Assembly: GCF_000613785.1 (NCBI RefSeq)
Contig: NZ_BAJQ01000007.1
Coordinates: 1 to 64,000 of the forward strand
Origin: Segatella oulorum JCM 14966
Lineage (GTDB): Bacteria; Bacteroidota; Bacteroidia; Bacteroidales; Bacteroidaceae
DNA: 64,000 bases
Direction of reading: 5' to 3'
The translations under genes were made by a program, and so were the position numbers. Position 1 is the first letter of the stretch. Every line of letters begins with the position of its first letter. Below are positions 47,193 through 55,908 of the stretch, piece by piece. The notes under the pieces were generated by a model. That model was not told the DNA's origin and did not search any database. It saw only the letters and a list, made by a program, of their open reading frames with translations.

Positions 47193-47226
47193 TTGCAAAG
47201 ATAGCAAAAATTATTATCTTTGCAAA
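47193..47226. promoter_or_regulatory. interlocked divergent promoters, dnaX / divIC-like
   Basis: Minus strand: TTTG (47223-47226), 19 bases, TATCTTTG (47196-47203), facing dnaX. Plus strand: TTG (47193-47195), 19 bases, TATCTTTG (47215-47222), facing the septum gene. Each -33 box lies beside the -7 box of the other, so only one polymerase can bind at a time. The plus-strand leader is about 6 bases, so almost leaderless. Confidence 0.7.
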
Positions 47227-47233
47227 CAAATAA

Positions 47234-47575
47234 ATGGATATGGGTTCTCGTTTCAATCACATTCTCAATCTCCTTGCACATTATAAATATTTAATCGTGT
47301 TGGTTGTTGGCACACTCATTGTGGGTGTGCTCGACGAAAACAGTGTATTGAAACGCGTTCAATTAGATTTACAGATTGGCGATTTAAAAGCCGAAATCGA
47401 GAAATATAACAACCAATATGAGGCTGATGCACGCCAACTAAATGAATTAAGACGCCATCCCCAAGCAATAGAAAAGATTGCGCGCGAACGCTATTTTATG
47501 AAAGCCGATGACGAAGATATTTACGTTCTGAGTGACGATGAAAAGCCCACAACCGAGAATGAAGAAGTTAAATAA
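47234..47575 (+). CDS. septum formation initiator (DivIC/FtsB-like)
   Basis: A 113-residue bitopic protein: a membrane helix at about 14-32 (LIVLVVGTLIVGVL), a coiled coil (LQIGDLKAEIEKYNNQYEAD), and the family end IARERYFMKADDEDIYVLSD. FtsB/DivIC proteins join FtsL and FtsQ in the divisome. The start at 47234 puts the ATG within a few bases of the predicted transcription start. Its end overlaps the next gene by 17 bases. Confidence 0.88.
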   Translation: MDMGSRFNHILNLLAHYKYLIVLVVGTLIVGVLDENSVLKRVQLDLQIGDLKAEIEKYNNQYEADARQLNELRRHPQAIEKIARERYFMKADDEDIYVLSDDEKPTTENEEVK

Positions 47576-47978
47576 AATTGAAAGCATCCTGTTTATGCTG
47601 GGAGGCATGCTCATGGTAACAGGAATTGGCTGCTATGTTTTTATGCTTGCACCTTCTATCACATGCTGGCTTGCACTGACAGGAAGCATCCTTTTTTCCA
47701 CACTACACATGATGCAGGCCTACGAAGGCAGCCAACTTGCGATTAAACGCTTAAAACGCATCCTCAACATAGCCGATTTGTTATTTGTTATCGCAGGCAT
47801 ATTAATTGTTGACAGCACCTATAATTTCTTACGACCTGCTTTTGAAAATCAAGAAAGCTACATCACTTATGTTTACAATAAATGGGTGCTGTTGCTGCTT
47901 ATCGCAGCCATACTTGAGGTTTATGCAACCCACCGCATAGACTATCTGCTTAAAAAACAAGGAAAAGATAAGCACTAA
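47559..47978 (+). CDS. four-helix membrane protein, unknown
   Basis: 139 residues from the ATG at 47559 (MKKLNKIESILFMLGGMLMV). Four hydrophobic stretches: SILFMLGGMLMVTGIGCYVF, CWLALTGSILFSTLHMM, ILNIADLLFVIAGILIV and WVLLLLIAAILEVYATH. The pattern is common downstream of divIC genes in Bacteroidales. Function unknown. The start overlaps the DivIC-like gene end. Confidence 0.8.
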   Translation: MKKLNKIESILFMLGGMLMVTGIGCYVFMLAPSITCWLALTGSILFSTLHMMQAYEGSQLAIKRLKRILNIADLLFVIAGILIVDSTYNFLRPAFENQESYITYVYNKWVLLLLIAAILEVYATHRIDYLLKKQGKDKH

Positions 47979-48076
47979 GAACAACAATGACAGGCCACAA
48001 GTACGAAAAAAAACTAAAAGATAAGAACAATCAATTAAATAGAATGAATTTTTTTTCGCACATCGAGATTACATAC

Positions 48077-48084
48077 TACCTTTG
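48077..48084 (+). promoter_or_regulatory. -7 element of promoter for DUF4369 gene
   Basis: TACCTTTG at the consensus position; TTTT (48053-48056) lies 20 bases upstream as an imperfect -33 box. Leader about 20 bases to the ATG at 48109. Confidence 0.6.
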
Positions 48085-48108
48085 TTTCAGCAACAAGAAA
48101 AACAATTT

Positions 48109-48906
48109 ATGAAGAAAGTCTTATACGCCATTATGACGCTCATGGCTTTGACATCATGTACGGACAGCTACAATATAACGGGTACTTCTAATGTTTCAAA
48201 CTTAGACGGTCGTATGCTCTACCTCAAAGTTCTTAAAGATAATGAGTTTAAAGCTATCGACTCTTGCGATGTTGTACATGGGCAATTCCATTTCTCAGGC
48301 AGTATAGATACGGTGCGCATGGCCAATATTTTTATGGACGAAGAGAGCGTCTTGCCACTTGTGATTGAAGGCGGAGATATTGTCGTAAAGATTGATAATG
48401 CACAACAAACGGTTAGCGGAACCCCTCTGAACGACAAGCTATTCAAATTCATTAACCGCTACAACCAATTAAAAAATCAAGAAGCAGAATTGGTGCATAA
48501 ACACGATCAGGCCATCATGAACGGGCGAGACATGGAGGTTGTCAATACGCACTTAAGCAACGAAGCAGCCTTGCTGTCGCAACGTGAAGATGAATTAGTG
48601 ACCAGTTTTGTCACTGAAAACTTCGACAACGTGCTTGGCCCCGGAGTCTTCTTCATGGTTACCATTGGCTATCAATATCCAGAACTTACACCTTGGATAG
48701 AAGATATTATGAGCAAGGCTACCGAGCACTTTAAAAACGATCCCTATGTGAAGGATTATTATAAGAAGGCACAAGAGAACCAGCAAATCATGAATGGGTT
48801 GCGTGAGCAAGAGCCTGCAACAGGAAATGCCAACGGGCAAGCCCTGCAAACGCCGACAAATCCGGCACCAACACCCAACGAAATGGCGCAACCTTCTGCA
48901 CAATAA
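48109..48906 (+). CDS. DUF4369 lipoprotein
   Basis: A 265-residue lipoprotein: MKKVLYAIMTLMALTSCTDS, lipid attachment at cysteine 17. The beta-rich DUF4369 domain follows (NLDGRMLYLKVLKDNEFKAI, GQFHFSGSIDT, LVIEGGDIVVKID, then the NDKLFKFI helix). In Bacteroidetes this domain often precedes a thioredoxin-like AhpC/TSA domain; here that part is absent and the C-terminus is helical and then low-complexity (PTNPAPTPNEMAQPSA). Probably periplasmic or outer-membrane; ligand unknown. Confidence 0.85.
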   Translation: MKKVLYAIMTLMALTSCTDSYNITGTSNVSNLDGRMLYLKVLKDNEFKAIDSCDVVHGQFHFSGSIDTVRMANIFMDEESVLPLVIEGGDIVVKIDNAQQTVSGTPLNDKLFKFINRYNQLKNQEAELVHKHDQAIMNGRDMEVVNTHLSNEAALLSQREDELVTSFVTENFDNVLGPGVFFMVTIGYQYPELTPWIEDIMSKATEHFKNDPYVKDYYKKAQENQQIMNGLREQEPATGNANGQALQTPTNPAPTPNEMAQPSAQ

Positions 48907-48919
48907 ACCAAGAAGTTGC

Positions 48920-50248
48920 ATGAGACTGATTATCAGAGGCGGAACGATTATCAATGAAGGTAAGTCCTTTTTGGGCGATGTGCTCATTGAAGACCAACAG
49001 ATAACCGCACTTTATAAAGTTGGAGAAACACCTCGAAGAATCTATGACAACACCATAGATGCCTCGGGGTGTTTGGTTATGCCTGGTATCATCGATACCC
49101 ATGTGCACTTTCGCGAGCCAGGATTTACTCAAAAAGGCGACATCGAAAGTGAGAGCCGGGCAGCAGCCTTTGGCGGCGTCACATCCTACATGGAGATGCC
49201 CAACACACAGCCTCAAACAACAACCCTTGAGACATGGGAAAGTAAAATGGCCTTAGCTGCCGAGAAAAGTCATATCAATTACAGCTTTTTCTATGGTGCT
49301 TCGTCCGACAATATGGCCTCTTTTTCTCAGGTCCCTCGCAATGCCTTTCCCGGCATTAAACTTTTCATGGGTGCCAGCACGGGCAACATGCTTGTTGAAG
49401 GGAAGGACAAATTGGCGGTCATCTTCAAAGCTTGTGCCGATTTAAACTTGCCGTTAGTGACCCATTGTGAAGATACCCAACTTATTGCAAAGAATTTAGC
49501 ACAGGAAAAAGCCAAACAAGGCGATCCCGACATCAGGCTTCATCCCATCATCAGAAGTGAAGAAGCCTGCTATCAAAGCACAGCCGTGGCCGTAGCCTTA
49601 GCGAAACAATATGGCACAAACCTACATGTGGCGCACCTCACAACAGCACGCGAATTAGAATTCTTTGGCCATGACGAGCACATCACGGCCGAAGCAGTTG
49701 TGGCACATCTCTATTTCACAGATGCCGATTATGCCACCTTAGGTGCACGCATCAAGTGCAACCCTGCCGTAAAAACAGAGCAGGATCGCCAAGCACTTCG
49801 CAACGCTTTAACTGATGGGCGCATCACCACTGTTGGCACAGACCATGCACCCCATCTGCTTAGCGAGAAGCAAGGAGGCTGTGTAAAAGCTGCCTCGGGC
49901 ATGCCTATGATACAATTTTCATTGCCGTTGATGCTTGAACTGGCCGAGCAAGGAGTGTTGCCTTATGAGCGTGTTGTTGAACTCATGTGCCATCAACCTG
50001 CACAACGATTTCATCTCAGCAAACGAGGGTTCCTGCGTCCGGGCTATTTTGCCGACTTAACCATCGTTCGTAAAGCGCCTTTTCAAGTGACAACCCAGTG
50101 CATTCAAAGCAAATGCAAATGGAGCCCACTGCAAGGACACATCTTCAACCATCAGGTGATGACAACCATTTGCAATGGAACAATCGTCTTGCATGATGGC
50201 CAATTCAACACGAGCTATCGAGGAGCCGCACTCCAATTCGAAACATAG
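48920..50248 (+). CDS. pyrC: dihydroorotase
   Basis: An amidohydrolase of pyrimidine synthesis, 442 residues from the ATG at 48920; the in-frame reading from 48794 overlaps the previous gene. Metal ligands are visible in GIIDTHVHFREPGFTQKGD, VTHCEDTQL, NLHVAHLTTARELE and GTDHAPHLLSE. The length and the FREPG motif fit the class I/III (PyrC/URA4-allantoinase-like) dihydroorotases. An allantoinase is the main alternative; no purine-degradation genes are near. Confidence 0.9.
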   Translation: MRLIIRGGTIINEGKSFLGDVLIEDQQITALYKVGETPRRIYDNTIDASGCLVMPGIIDTHVHFREPGFTQKGDIESESRAAAFGGVTSYMEMPNTQPQTTTLETWESKMALAAEKSHINYSFFYGASSDNMASFSQVPRNAFPGIKLFMGASTGNMLVEGKDKLAVIFKACADLNLPLVTHCEDTQLIAKNLAQEKAKQGDPDIRLHPIIRSEEACYQSTAVAVALAKQYGTNLHVAHLTTARELEFFGHDEHITAEAVVAHLYFTDADYATLGARIKCNPAVKTEQDRQALRNALTDGRITTVGTDHAPHLLSEKQGGCVKAASGMPMIQFSLPLMLELAEQGVLPYERVVELMCHQPAQRFHLSKRGFLRPGYFADLTIVRKAPFQVTTQCIQSKCKWSPLQGHIFNHQVMTTICNGTIVLHDGQFNTSYRGAALQFET

Positions 50249-50256
50249 CATTTAAA

Positions 50257-51056
50257 ATGATCACCCATTATTCGATTCAGGAGATTACACCTTATATTAA
50301 TTGGCTCTACTTCTTTCATGCCTGGGACATGAATGGTAAGCCAAAAGAAGCCAAACAGGCTTTGAGAGCCGACGCCGAAGCTTTGCTCAAAGAATGGGAA
50401 GGGCACTACTTCACACATGCAACATTCGATTTATTTCCAGCTAACAGCGATGGCGACGACTTGATTATCGCCGACATACGCATACCCATGTTGCGCCAAC
50501 AAAAAGCGCAACAAGATGGCACGCCCAACCTTTCATTAGCAGATTTCGTTCGCCCGAAGGCGCAAGGAATAGCCGACCGCGTGGGCATTTTTGCCACCTC
50601 GGTAGATGCTGCCTTGCCTGCTGCTTATGCAAAAGACGACTATCTGCGCATGCTTTCACAAGTGTTGGCCGACCGCTTGGCCGAAGGGACGGCAGAAAGG
50701 ATGCACGAATATGTGCGCCGCGTGTATTGGGGATATGCGCCAAATGAGCAACTCACCATGGAAGAAACCCATGCCGAAGCCTACCAAGCATTCGACCTGC
50801 CGTGGGCTATCCGTCGCTTCCCGACACGAGCGTGAACTTTTTGCTCAACCAACTGCTCCCCTTTAAAAGTGTCGGCATTCAACTCACTGAAACAGGCATG
50901 ATGAATCCGCATGCCAGTGTCAGCGGTTTAATGTTTGCCCATCCGCAAAGCCGTTACTTTGATCTGGGGCGCATTGGAGACGATCAAATTGCTGATTATG
51001 CTAAAAGGCGTGGCATTCCGGCCGATCGCATCCGTAAATTTTTAAAACAACTTTAA
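50257..51056 (+). CDS. stand-alone MetH activation domain, frameshifted
   Basis: A protein made only of the vitamin B12-dependent methionine synthase activation domain (Met_synt_B12), 266 residues after repair. Recognised by ITPYINWLYFFHAWDMNGK, FVRPKAQGIADRVGIFATSV, DYLRMLSQVLADRLAEGTAE, then after the break GIRPAVGYPSLPDTSVNF and LTETGMMNPHASVSGLMFAH, which bind SAM in MetH. A G is missing near 50790 (CAAGCATTCG for CAAGGCATTCG). Normally this domain is the C-terminus of MetH; a separate gene implies a split methionine synthase. Confidence 0.88.
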
Positions 51057-51069
51057 ACACATTACTCTC

Positions 51070-52250
51070 ATGATTGTCAGGATAATATATTTTTTAATTC
51101 CGCTCATCCTTCTGCCCGATGCCATCGTGTATGCAGCTTTTTGCCATAAACGAACACATGCAAAGCCGTGGTTGCGCCTGCTTTGGTGGCTCCCCAGCGC
51201 GGCCATGGTGGTATTTTCCATCGTTTTGGCACTACAAAAACAGTTTGCCCCCGATAATTCGTGTTGGATAAAACTGTTTATTTTCGCATTTGCACTATGC
51301 GTCATCCCCAAGATGATGTTTGCTATCGCGGTACTCATCACACGAAGATGGGGCAAGCAAAGTTTAAAGTTCCGCCGCAGCATCTATGCCATAGCCACAC
51401 TCGTGAGCGTGCTCATCCTATGCACGACGCTTCACGGTGTGCTCGTTGGCCCCAAAGAATTGCGTGTGACGCGCCTGTCACTCACATTTAAAACACTCCC
51501 CAAAGCGTTTGATGGCCTCAAGATTGTGCTATTTAGCGATGCGCACGTAGGCACATTCAATCATGGTTGGGAGCGGTTTTTAGCACGCGATATCGACACC
51601 ATTCTGGCGCAACGGCCCGACATGATTTGCTTTGCTGGCGATTTGCAGAACACCAACCCCGCGGAACTTCAACCGCTCATCCCCCTACTCACTCGTCTTG
51701 CCAAACAGGGAATTCCCGTCTATAGTGTGCTGGGCAACCACGATTATAGCGGCTATTATTATGGAACTGCCGCCGAAAAACAAAAGATTGAGGCGCAGAT
51801 GATTGCCACACAAAAAGAGATGGGCTGGCAACTGTTGCGCAATGAGCACCGGTTTTTCTACAGCAGCCATCATAAAGACTCGATAGCCATCGTGGGCGAG
51901 GAATATTGCGGCGTAGGACTTCACAGCTTCGACAAATCCAACATCCGACGCGCTACGGCGGGAATTGACGCGAACACCTTCACCCTGCTCTTGCAACACG
52001 ACCCCAAGACGTGGCGCACACGCATTCTGCCGAGAGCCATGCCCAACTCACCTTAGCAGGACACACGCATGGTGGGCAAGTGAGCATCTTTGGCCTTCGC
52101 ACTACATTGCTCACCTATACCGATGACTACGGATTGGCCGAAAGCCATGGCCGCTATCTTTACGTCACTTGCGGAATAGGCGGTCTTATCCCTCTGCGCA
52201 TTGGCGTTGAGCCCGAAATCGCCGTCATCACCCTACACGCACAACAATAA
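51070..52250 (+). CDS. membrane metallophosphoesterase, frameshifted
   Basis: A YkuE/YaeI-type calcineurin-like phosphoesterase, 393 residues after repair. Four membrane helices cover residues 1-130. The dinuclear metal motifs are LKIVLFSDAHVGTFN, CFAGDLQNTNPAEL, VLGNHDYSGYYYG and, after the break, LTLAGHTHGGQVSIFG. A G is missing near 52030-52033 (CCGAGAGC for CCGGAGAGC), which truncates the first frame before the GHTHGG block. Relatives hydrolyse UDP-sugar-lipid or nucleotide substrates; the true substrate is unknown. Confidence 0.85.
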
Positions 52251-52254
52251 CTCA

Positions 52255-53023
52255 ATGCTTTCAATGATGAAATACCTCTATCGTCTTTATCAGCTCCTCA
52301 TTTGTTTGCCCCTGCTACTTGTGGCAACCATCATCACAGCCCTTGTCACCATCGTGGGTTGCCACCTTGGCAACGGACATTTCTGGGGCTATTATCCGGC
52401 AAATGCTGGGGATGGCTGTGGATAAAACTTCTGCTCCTACCCATAAAAGTTGAAGGGCGCGAACATCTCGACCCACACCAAAGCTATGTGTTTGTGGCCA
52501 ATCATCAAGGAGCCTTCGACATCTTCCTCATTTATGGTTTCTTGGGACGCAACTTCAAGTGGATGATGAAAAAGGGGCTCCGCCGCATTCCTTTAGTGGG
52601 AGCTGCATGTGCCGCCGCACACCACATTTTCGTTGACCGCAGTGGGCCTTCGAAAATCAAAGCCACTTATGACAATGCCCGCAACATCCTGAAGGAGGGG
52701 ATGTCGGTTGTGGTCTTTCCCGAGGGTGCGCGCACCTTCTCAGGCCACATGGGGGTGTTCTTTCGCGGTGCCTTTATGTTGCCGACGAACTGCAATTACC
52801 CGTCGTGCCCATCACCATCAATGGCAGTTTCGATGTGAAGCCGCGGACACGCGATTTCTTTTGGGTGTTCTGGCATCCGCTGAAACTAACCATTCACCAA
52901 CCTATCCCTCCTGCGGGACAAGGCGCTGAGAACATCAAACAACAAATGCAACAAAGCTATGAAGCGGTAATGAGTGGGCTTGTGCCGGCATATCAAGGCT
53001 ATGAACGCAACCCCGACCAATAA
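52255..53023 (+). CDS. plsC: PlsC-type lysophosphatidate acyltransferase, two frameshifts
   Basis: 1-acyl-glycerol-3-phosphate acyltransferase of phospholipid synthesis, 256 residues after repair. MLSMMKYLYRLYQLLICLPL gives an N-terminal helix; a base is missing at 52396-52399; then WGWLWIKLLLLPIKVEGREH, VANHQGAFDIFLIYG (NHx4D motif) and VFPEGARTFSGHMGVF (FPEGxR); a base is missing near 52778; then ELQLPVVPITINGSFDVKPR and a normal tail. An ATG at 52267 is another possible start. It is the fourth gene after pyrC in one orientation. Confidence 0.85.
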
Positions 53024-53059
53024 CTTCACCTTAGCTTTTGCGATAAACCCAAGTCAAAT

Positions 53060-53384
53060 GCTTGTTCAGCAAGTGCGGAACAATCGTTTTTAAGAAAAAT
53101 GTTCGTTCGGCGGGTGGCGAACAATCGTTTTTGAGAAAAATGCTCGTTCGGCAGGTGACGAACACTTGTTTTGAGGAAAATGTTCGTTCGGCAGGTGACG
53201 AACGCTTGTTTTTGAGGAAAATGTTCGTTCGGCGGGTGGCGAACAATCGTTTTTGAGAAAAATACTCGTTCGGCGGGTGACGAACACTTGTTTTTGAGAA
53301 AAATGTTCGTTCGGCAGGTGGCGAACACTTGTTTTGAGAAAATGTTCGTTCGGCGGGTGACGAACGCTTGTTTTTGAGAAATCA
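53060..53384. repeat. 41-bp tandem array C
   Basis: Units start at about 53060, 53101, 53142, 53182, 53223, 53264, 53305 and 53344, so 41 bases apart with two shorter copies (40 and 39). The core is GTTCGTTCGGCGGGTGACGA. Arms GTTCG and CGAAC frame a nine-base middle. On the minus strand each hairpin is followed by TTTTTCTC, resembling a repeated terminator. It fills the gap between plsC and dnaA, which converge. Confidence 0.92.
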
Positions 53385-53439
53385 GCATCGACTGCTGATG
53401 TGGGATTTTAAGATTTGCGCGCACCCATGTGCGTGCGCC

Positions 53440-54837
53440 TTATCCTTTCAACTGGAATGATGCCTCGATGCGCATCACGTCATCCTTAAAATCCTGATCC
53501 ACCTTGAGGCGCTGCTCCACTTGCGAGCAACTGTGAATAACGGTAGAATGATCGCGATTTCCCACCAGGCGACCAATGCGCGAAGCCGGAATCTTGGTAT
53601 ATTTCTGAGCCAGGAACATCGAAACCTGACGTGCGACAACCAAATCGCGCTTGCGGCTTTTGCTGTTTACGGCTGTGGCCGTAACATTGAAATGCGCACA
53701 AACCGCCTCCATAATATCGTCAATGGTGAGCGGCTTATCGTCGATTTTCACGGCCCGCTTAATCACCCGTTCGGCCAAATGCATGTCGATTTTGCAATTA
53801 TACACCACGCTATAAGCCAACAGAGAGCTCACCACACCTTCTAAATCGCGCACACTGCCGTTGGCGGTCGAGGCGATAAACTGCACCACTTCTTCGGGAA
53901 TATGCAGTCCGTCGCGGCGGATTTTATTGTGCAGGATGTCGATGCACAGCTCCACATTCGGTTTCTCCATCTCGGCAATCAAACCACAAGAGAAGCGCGT
54001 GAGCAGACGCTCGTTCATGCCTTTGAGGTCGACCGGCGGACGGTCGCTGGCCAAAATGATGCGCTTACCATTGCGAAAGAGATGATTAAAGATGTGGAAA
54101 AAGGTGTCTTGCGTCTTAACGGCATTCATCCACTCTTGAATGTCATCCACGATGAGCATGTCGATGGTCTGATAAAACCGAATGAAGTCGTTGATGACGT
54201 GTTTGAGGTTGGCATCGACAAACTGCGACTGGAAAAGGCGCGCGCTGATATAAAGCACGCGCTTCTCGGGATAAAGCTGCTTGCAATGCAGCCCAATGGC
54301 GTTGATGAGGTGCGTTTTTCCGCATCCCGAAGGACCATAAATAAACATGGGGTTGAATTGCGGCGTGGCAGGATGCTCGGCAATCGAAAGTCCCACGCTG
54401 CGCGGCAGCTTGTTGCTCGTGCCCTCAATATAGTTCTTGAACGTGAGATGCGGGTCGAGTTGCGAATCAAATTCAACCGCTGCCGCCCGATTTTCCGCTT
54501 GCTTGCGGCTGCCCTGCGCAGCATTCACATCGGCAATCGCTTCATCCGACTCAATATCTTGCGTCAATTTGTGCTCCTTGTCGGTGACAATGCGATAGGT
54601 GAGCTGCACGCCCTCGCCAAAGGTGCGATAGAGCACCGCGCGCAACAAGCCTAAGAAGTTCTCCTCTAAATATTCATAGACGAAAGGACTGGGCACTTGA
54701 ACGAGGATGGTTTTCTCTTCTTCGTTAAAATGCTCAAAGCCAATGGGCTTAAACCAAGTATCAAACTGTTGCGGCGTGACATGTTGCTTGATGAGCGCAA
54801 GTGCCCTGTCCCAACAGCTTGCAGGACTTCCTTTCAT
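53440..54837 (-). CDS. dnaA: chromosomal replication initiator DnaA
   Basis: DnaA, 465 residues, the origin-melting AAA+ ATPase. Domain I is residues 1-90 (WDRALALIKQHVTPQQFDTW); Walker A is IYGPSGCGKTHLINAIG near 170; the sensor region has LIVDDIQEWMN and ILASDRPPVDLKGMNERLLT; domain IV has the DnaA-box-binding signature GNRDHSTVIHSCSQVEQ. No DnaA box of the form TTATNCACA was seen upstream. It is read in the same direction as the MCE gene and followed by array C. Confidence 0.97.
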   Translation of the reverse strand: MKGSPASCWDRALALIKQHVTPQQFDTWFKPIGFEHFNEEEKTILVQVPSPFVYEYLEENFLGLLRAVLYRTFGEGVQLTYRIVTDKEHKLTQDIESDEAIADVNAAQGSRKQAENRAAAVEFDSQLDPHLTFKNYIEGTSNKLPRSVGLSIAEHPATPQFNPMFIYGPSGCGKTHLINAIGLHCKQLYPEKRVLYISARLFQSQFVDANLKHVINDFIRFYQTIDMLIVDDIQEWMNAVKTQDTFFHIFNHLFRNGKRIILASDRPPVDLKGMNERLLTRFSCGLIAEMEKPNVELCIDILHNKIRRDGLHIPEEVVQFIASTANGSVRDLEGVVSSLLAYSVVYNCKIDMHLAERVIKRAVKIDDKPLTIDDIMEAVCAHFNVTATAVNSKSRKRDLVVARQVSMFLAQKYTKIPASRIGRLVGNRDHSTVIHSCSQVEQRLKVDQDFKDDVMRIEASFQLKG

Positions 54838-54893
54838 GAAAAACTATGCTACTAAAATGATTAAATGTCGTTAGAGTGTTTGCTAAGTGGACA

Positions 54894-54924
54894 CAAAGTT
54901 ACAAAAACTAATGCAAATTCCAAA
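54894..54924 (-). promoter_or_regulatory. promoter of dnaA
   Basis: On the minus strand TTTG (54921-54924), 19 bases, TAACTTTG (54894-54901). A consensus match. Leader about 50 bases to the ATG at 54837. Confidence 0.8.
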
Positions 54925-54931
54925 AGGATGG

Positions 54932-54952
54932 GCACAATCTGTAGCATTGTGC
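54932..54952 (-). terminator. hairpin after the MCE gene
   Basis: GCACAAT (54932-54938) pairs with ATTGTGC (54946-54952) around a seven-base loop. On the minus strand it is followed by a CC then TTTT. It probably stops transcription of the MCE gene just before the dnaA promoter. Confidence 0.5.
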
Positions 54953-54977
54953 ACCAAACTTTTTTGTTTATTGTGAA

Positions 54978-55877
54978 TTATTTATCTTTTCTGCCAAACA
55001 AAGAGAAGTGCACATAGCGCTTGGGATGCTGCCGCACATTGATGAGCAGCGAGTCGACGCTCACCATCGTTTTATTGAGGTTGTTATAGAGTGCCGGGTC
55101 GTGCATGAGCAAACCTAAGCTGCCTTCTTTGCTGTTGAGCTGCTGGCTAAACGCATTGAGCTGCGCGATGGTTTGGTTCACCTGAGCCATCGTTCCGGCG
55201 ATGTCCACCTGCGCAAGATTACCCGTGAAGGTGTTGGCATTCACCATCACACCGTCGGCACGGCGCAAAAGGCCCGGCACTTGCCTGTTCACTCCCGCAA
55301 CGAGCGTGTTGAGCTGCTGCGAAGTGGTGTTGAGGTTGGCGGTGATGCCTTCGATGTTGTGGAGCGAATGTGCCAAAGCTGGGTCGGCCAGCAAGGTGTT
55401 GACACTGCTGAGAATACTATCGAGCTTGGGCAACATTTGCTGCACGGTGGGCAACAATTTTGCCACATTTCCCAACATTCCGCTGTTCTTAGAACCAATA
55501 ATTGTGTCGCCTTTGTTCACCCGCTCGAGAGGATTGTTAGCCAAGAGCAAATTCATCTTCACGTTGCCCATGAGATCGCTTTCAATCTCGGCCGAGCTTC
55601 CTTTTGGGATGCGCAAATCGGGATTGATGTCGATTTGCACGAGCACATCGCCCTTCTTGGCATAGTTATACTGAATGCTTTTCACCACGCCCACCTTGTA
55701 GCCATCGGCATAGATGGGATTGGACGACGAGAGGCCGCTAATATCTTTAAACGCCACGTAATAGGTGGAATCCGTGGAGAAGAGCGACATGCCCTTCAAG
55801 AAATTGAGTCCAAAGAACAGCACCAGGATGCCGACGATGGCAACGAGCGCAATTTTGATTTCGTTTGTCAGTTTCAT
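54978..55877 (-). CDS. MlaD/MCE-domain protein
   Basis: A 299-residue protein with one N-terminal membrane helix (IKIALVAIVGILVLFFGLNF) and an MCE domain at about 35-120 (TYYVAFKDISGLSSSNPIYA, VLVQIDINPDLRIPKGSSAE, MGNVKMNLL). The remaining helical tail holds long amphipathic stretches (QQLNTLVAGVNRQVPGLLRR). MCE proteins form lipid-trafficking rings in the periplasm. No MlaE/MlaF genes are next to it, which is common in Bacteroidota. Confidence 0.9.
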   Translation of the reverse strand: MKLTNEIKIALVAIVGILVLFFGLNFLKGMSLFSTDSTYYVAFKDISGLSSSNPIYADGYKVGVVKSIQYNYAKKGDVLVQIDINPDLRIPKGSSAEIESDLMGNVKMNLLLANNPLERVNKGDTIIGSKNSGMLGNVAKLLPTVQQMLPKLDSILSSVNTLLADPALAHSLHNIEGITANLNTTSQQLNTLVAGVNRQVPGLLRRADGVMVNANTFTGNLAQVDIAGTMAQVNQTIAQLNAFSQQLNSKEGSLGLLMHDPALYNNLNKTMVSVDSLLINVRQHPKRYVHFSLFGRKDK

Positions 55878-55908
55878 ATTCTATTTTTTGTCGGTTCGCA
55901 CTTGCGAT

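Noticed and set aside
48794-48919. A 42-residue N-terminal extension of dihydroorotase
   Set aside because: It would overlap the DUF4369 gene, and the family begins at MRLIIRGGTIINEG (ATG at 48920).
53026-53424. A minus-strand reading frame of 132 codons through array C, with protein-level repeats (NEHF, TRRTNIF)
   Set aside because: Every frame through a 41-bp array gives a repeated pseudo-protein, the copies with 39 and 40 bases break the frame, and the region lacks start signals and codon bias.
54838-54977. Replication origin upstream of dnaA
   Set aside because: No TTATNCACA-type DnaA boxes or AT-rich unwinding region with iterons could be found; only a hairpin and the dnaA promoter are visible.
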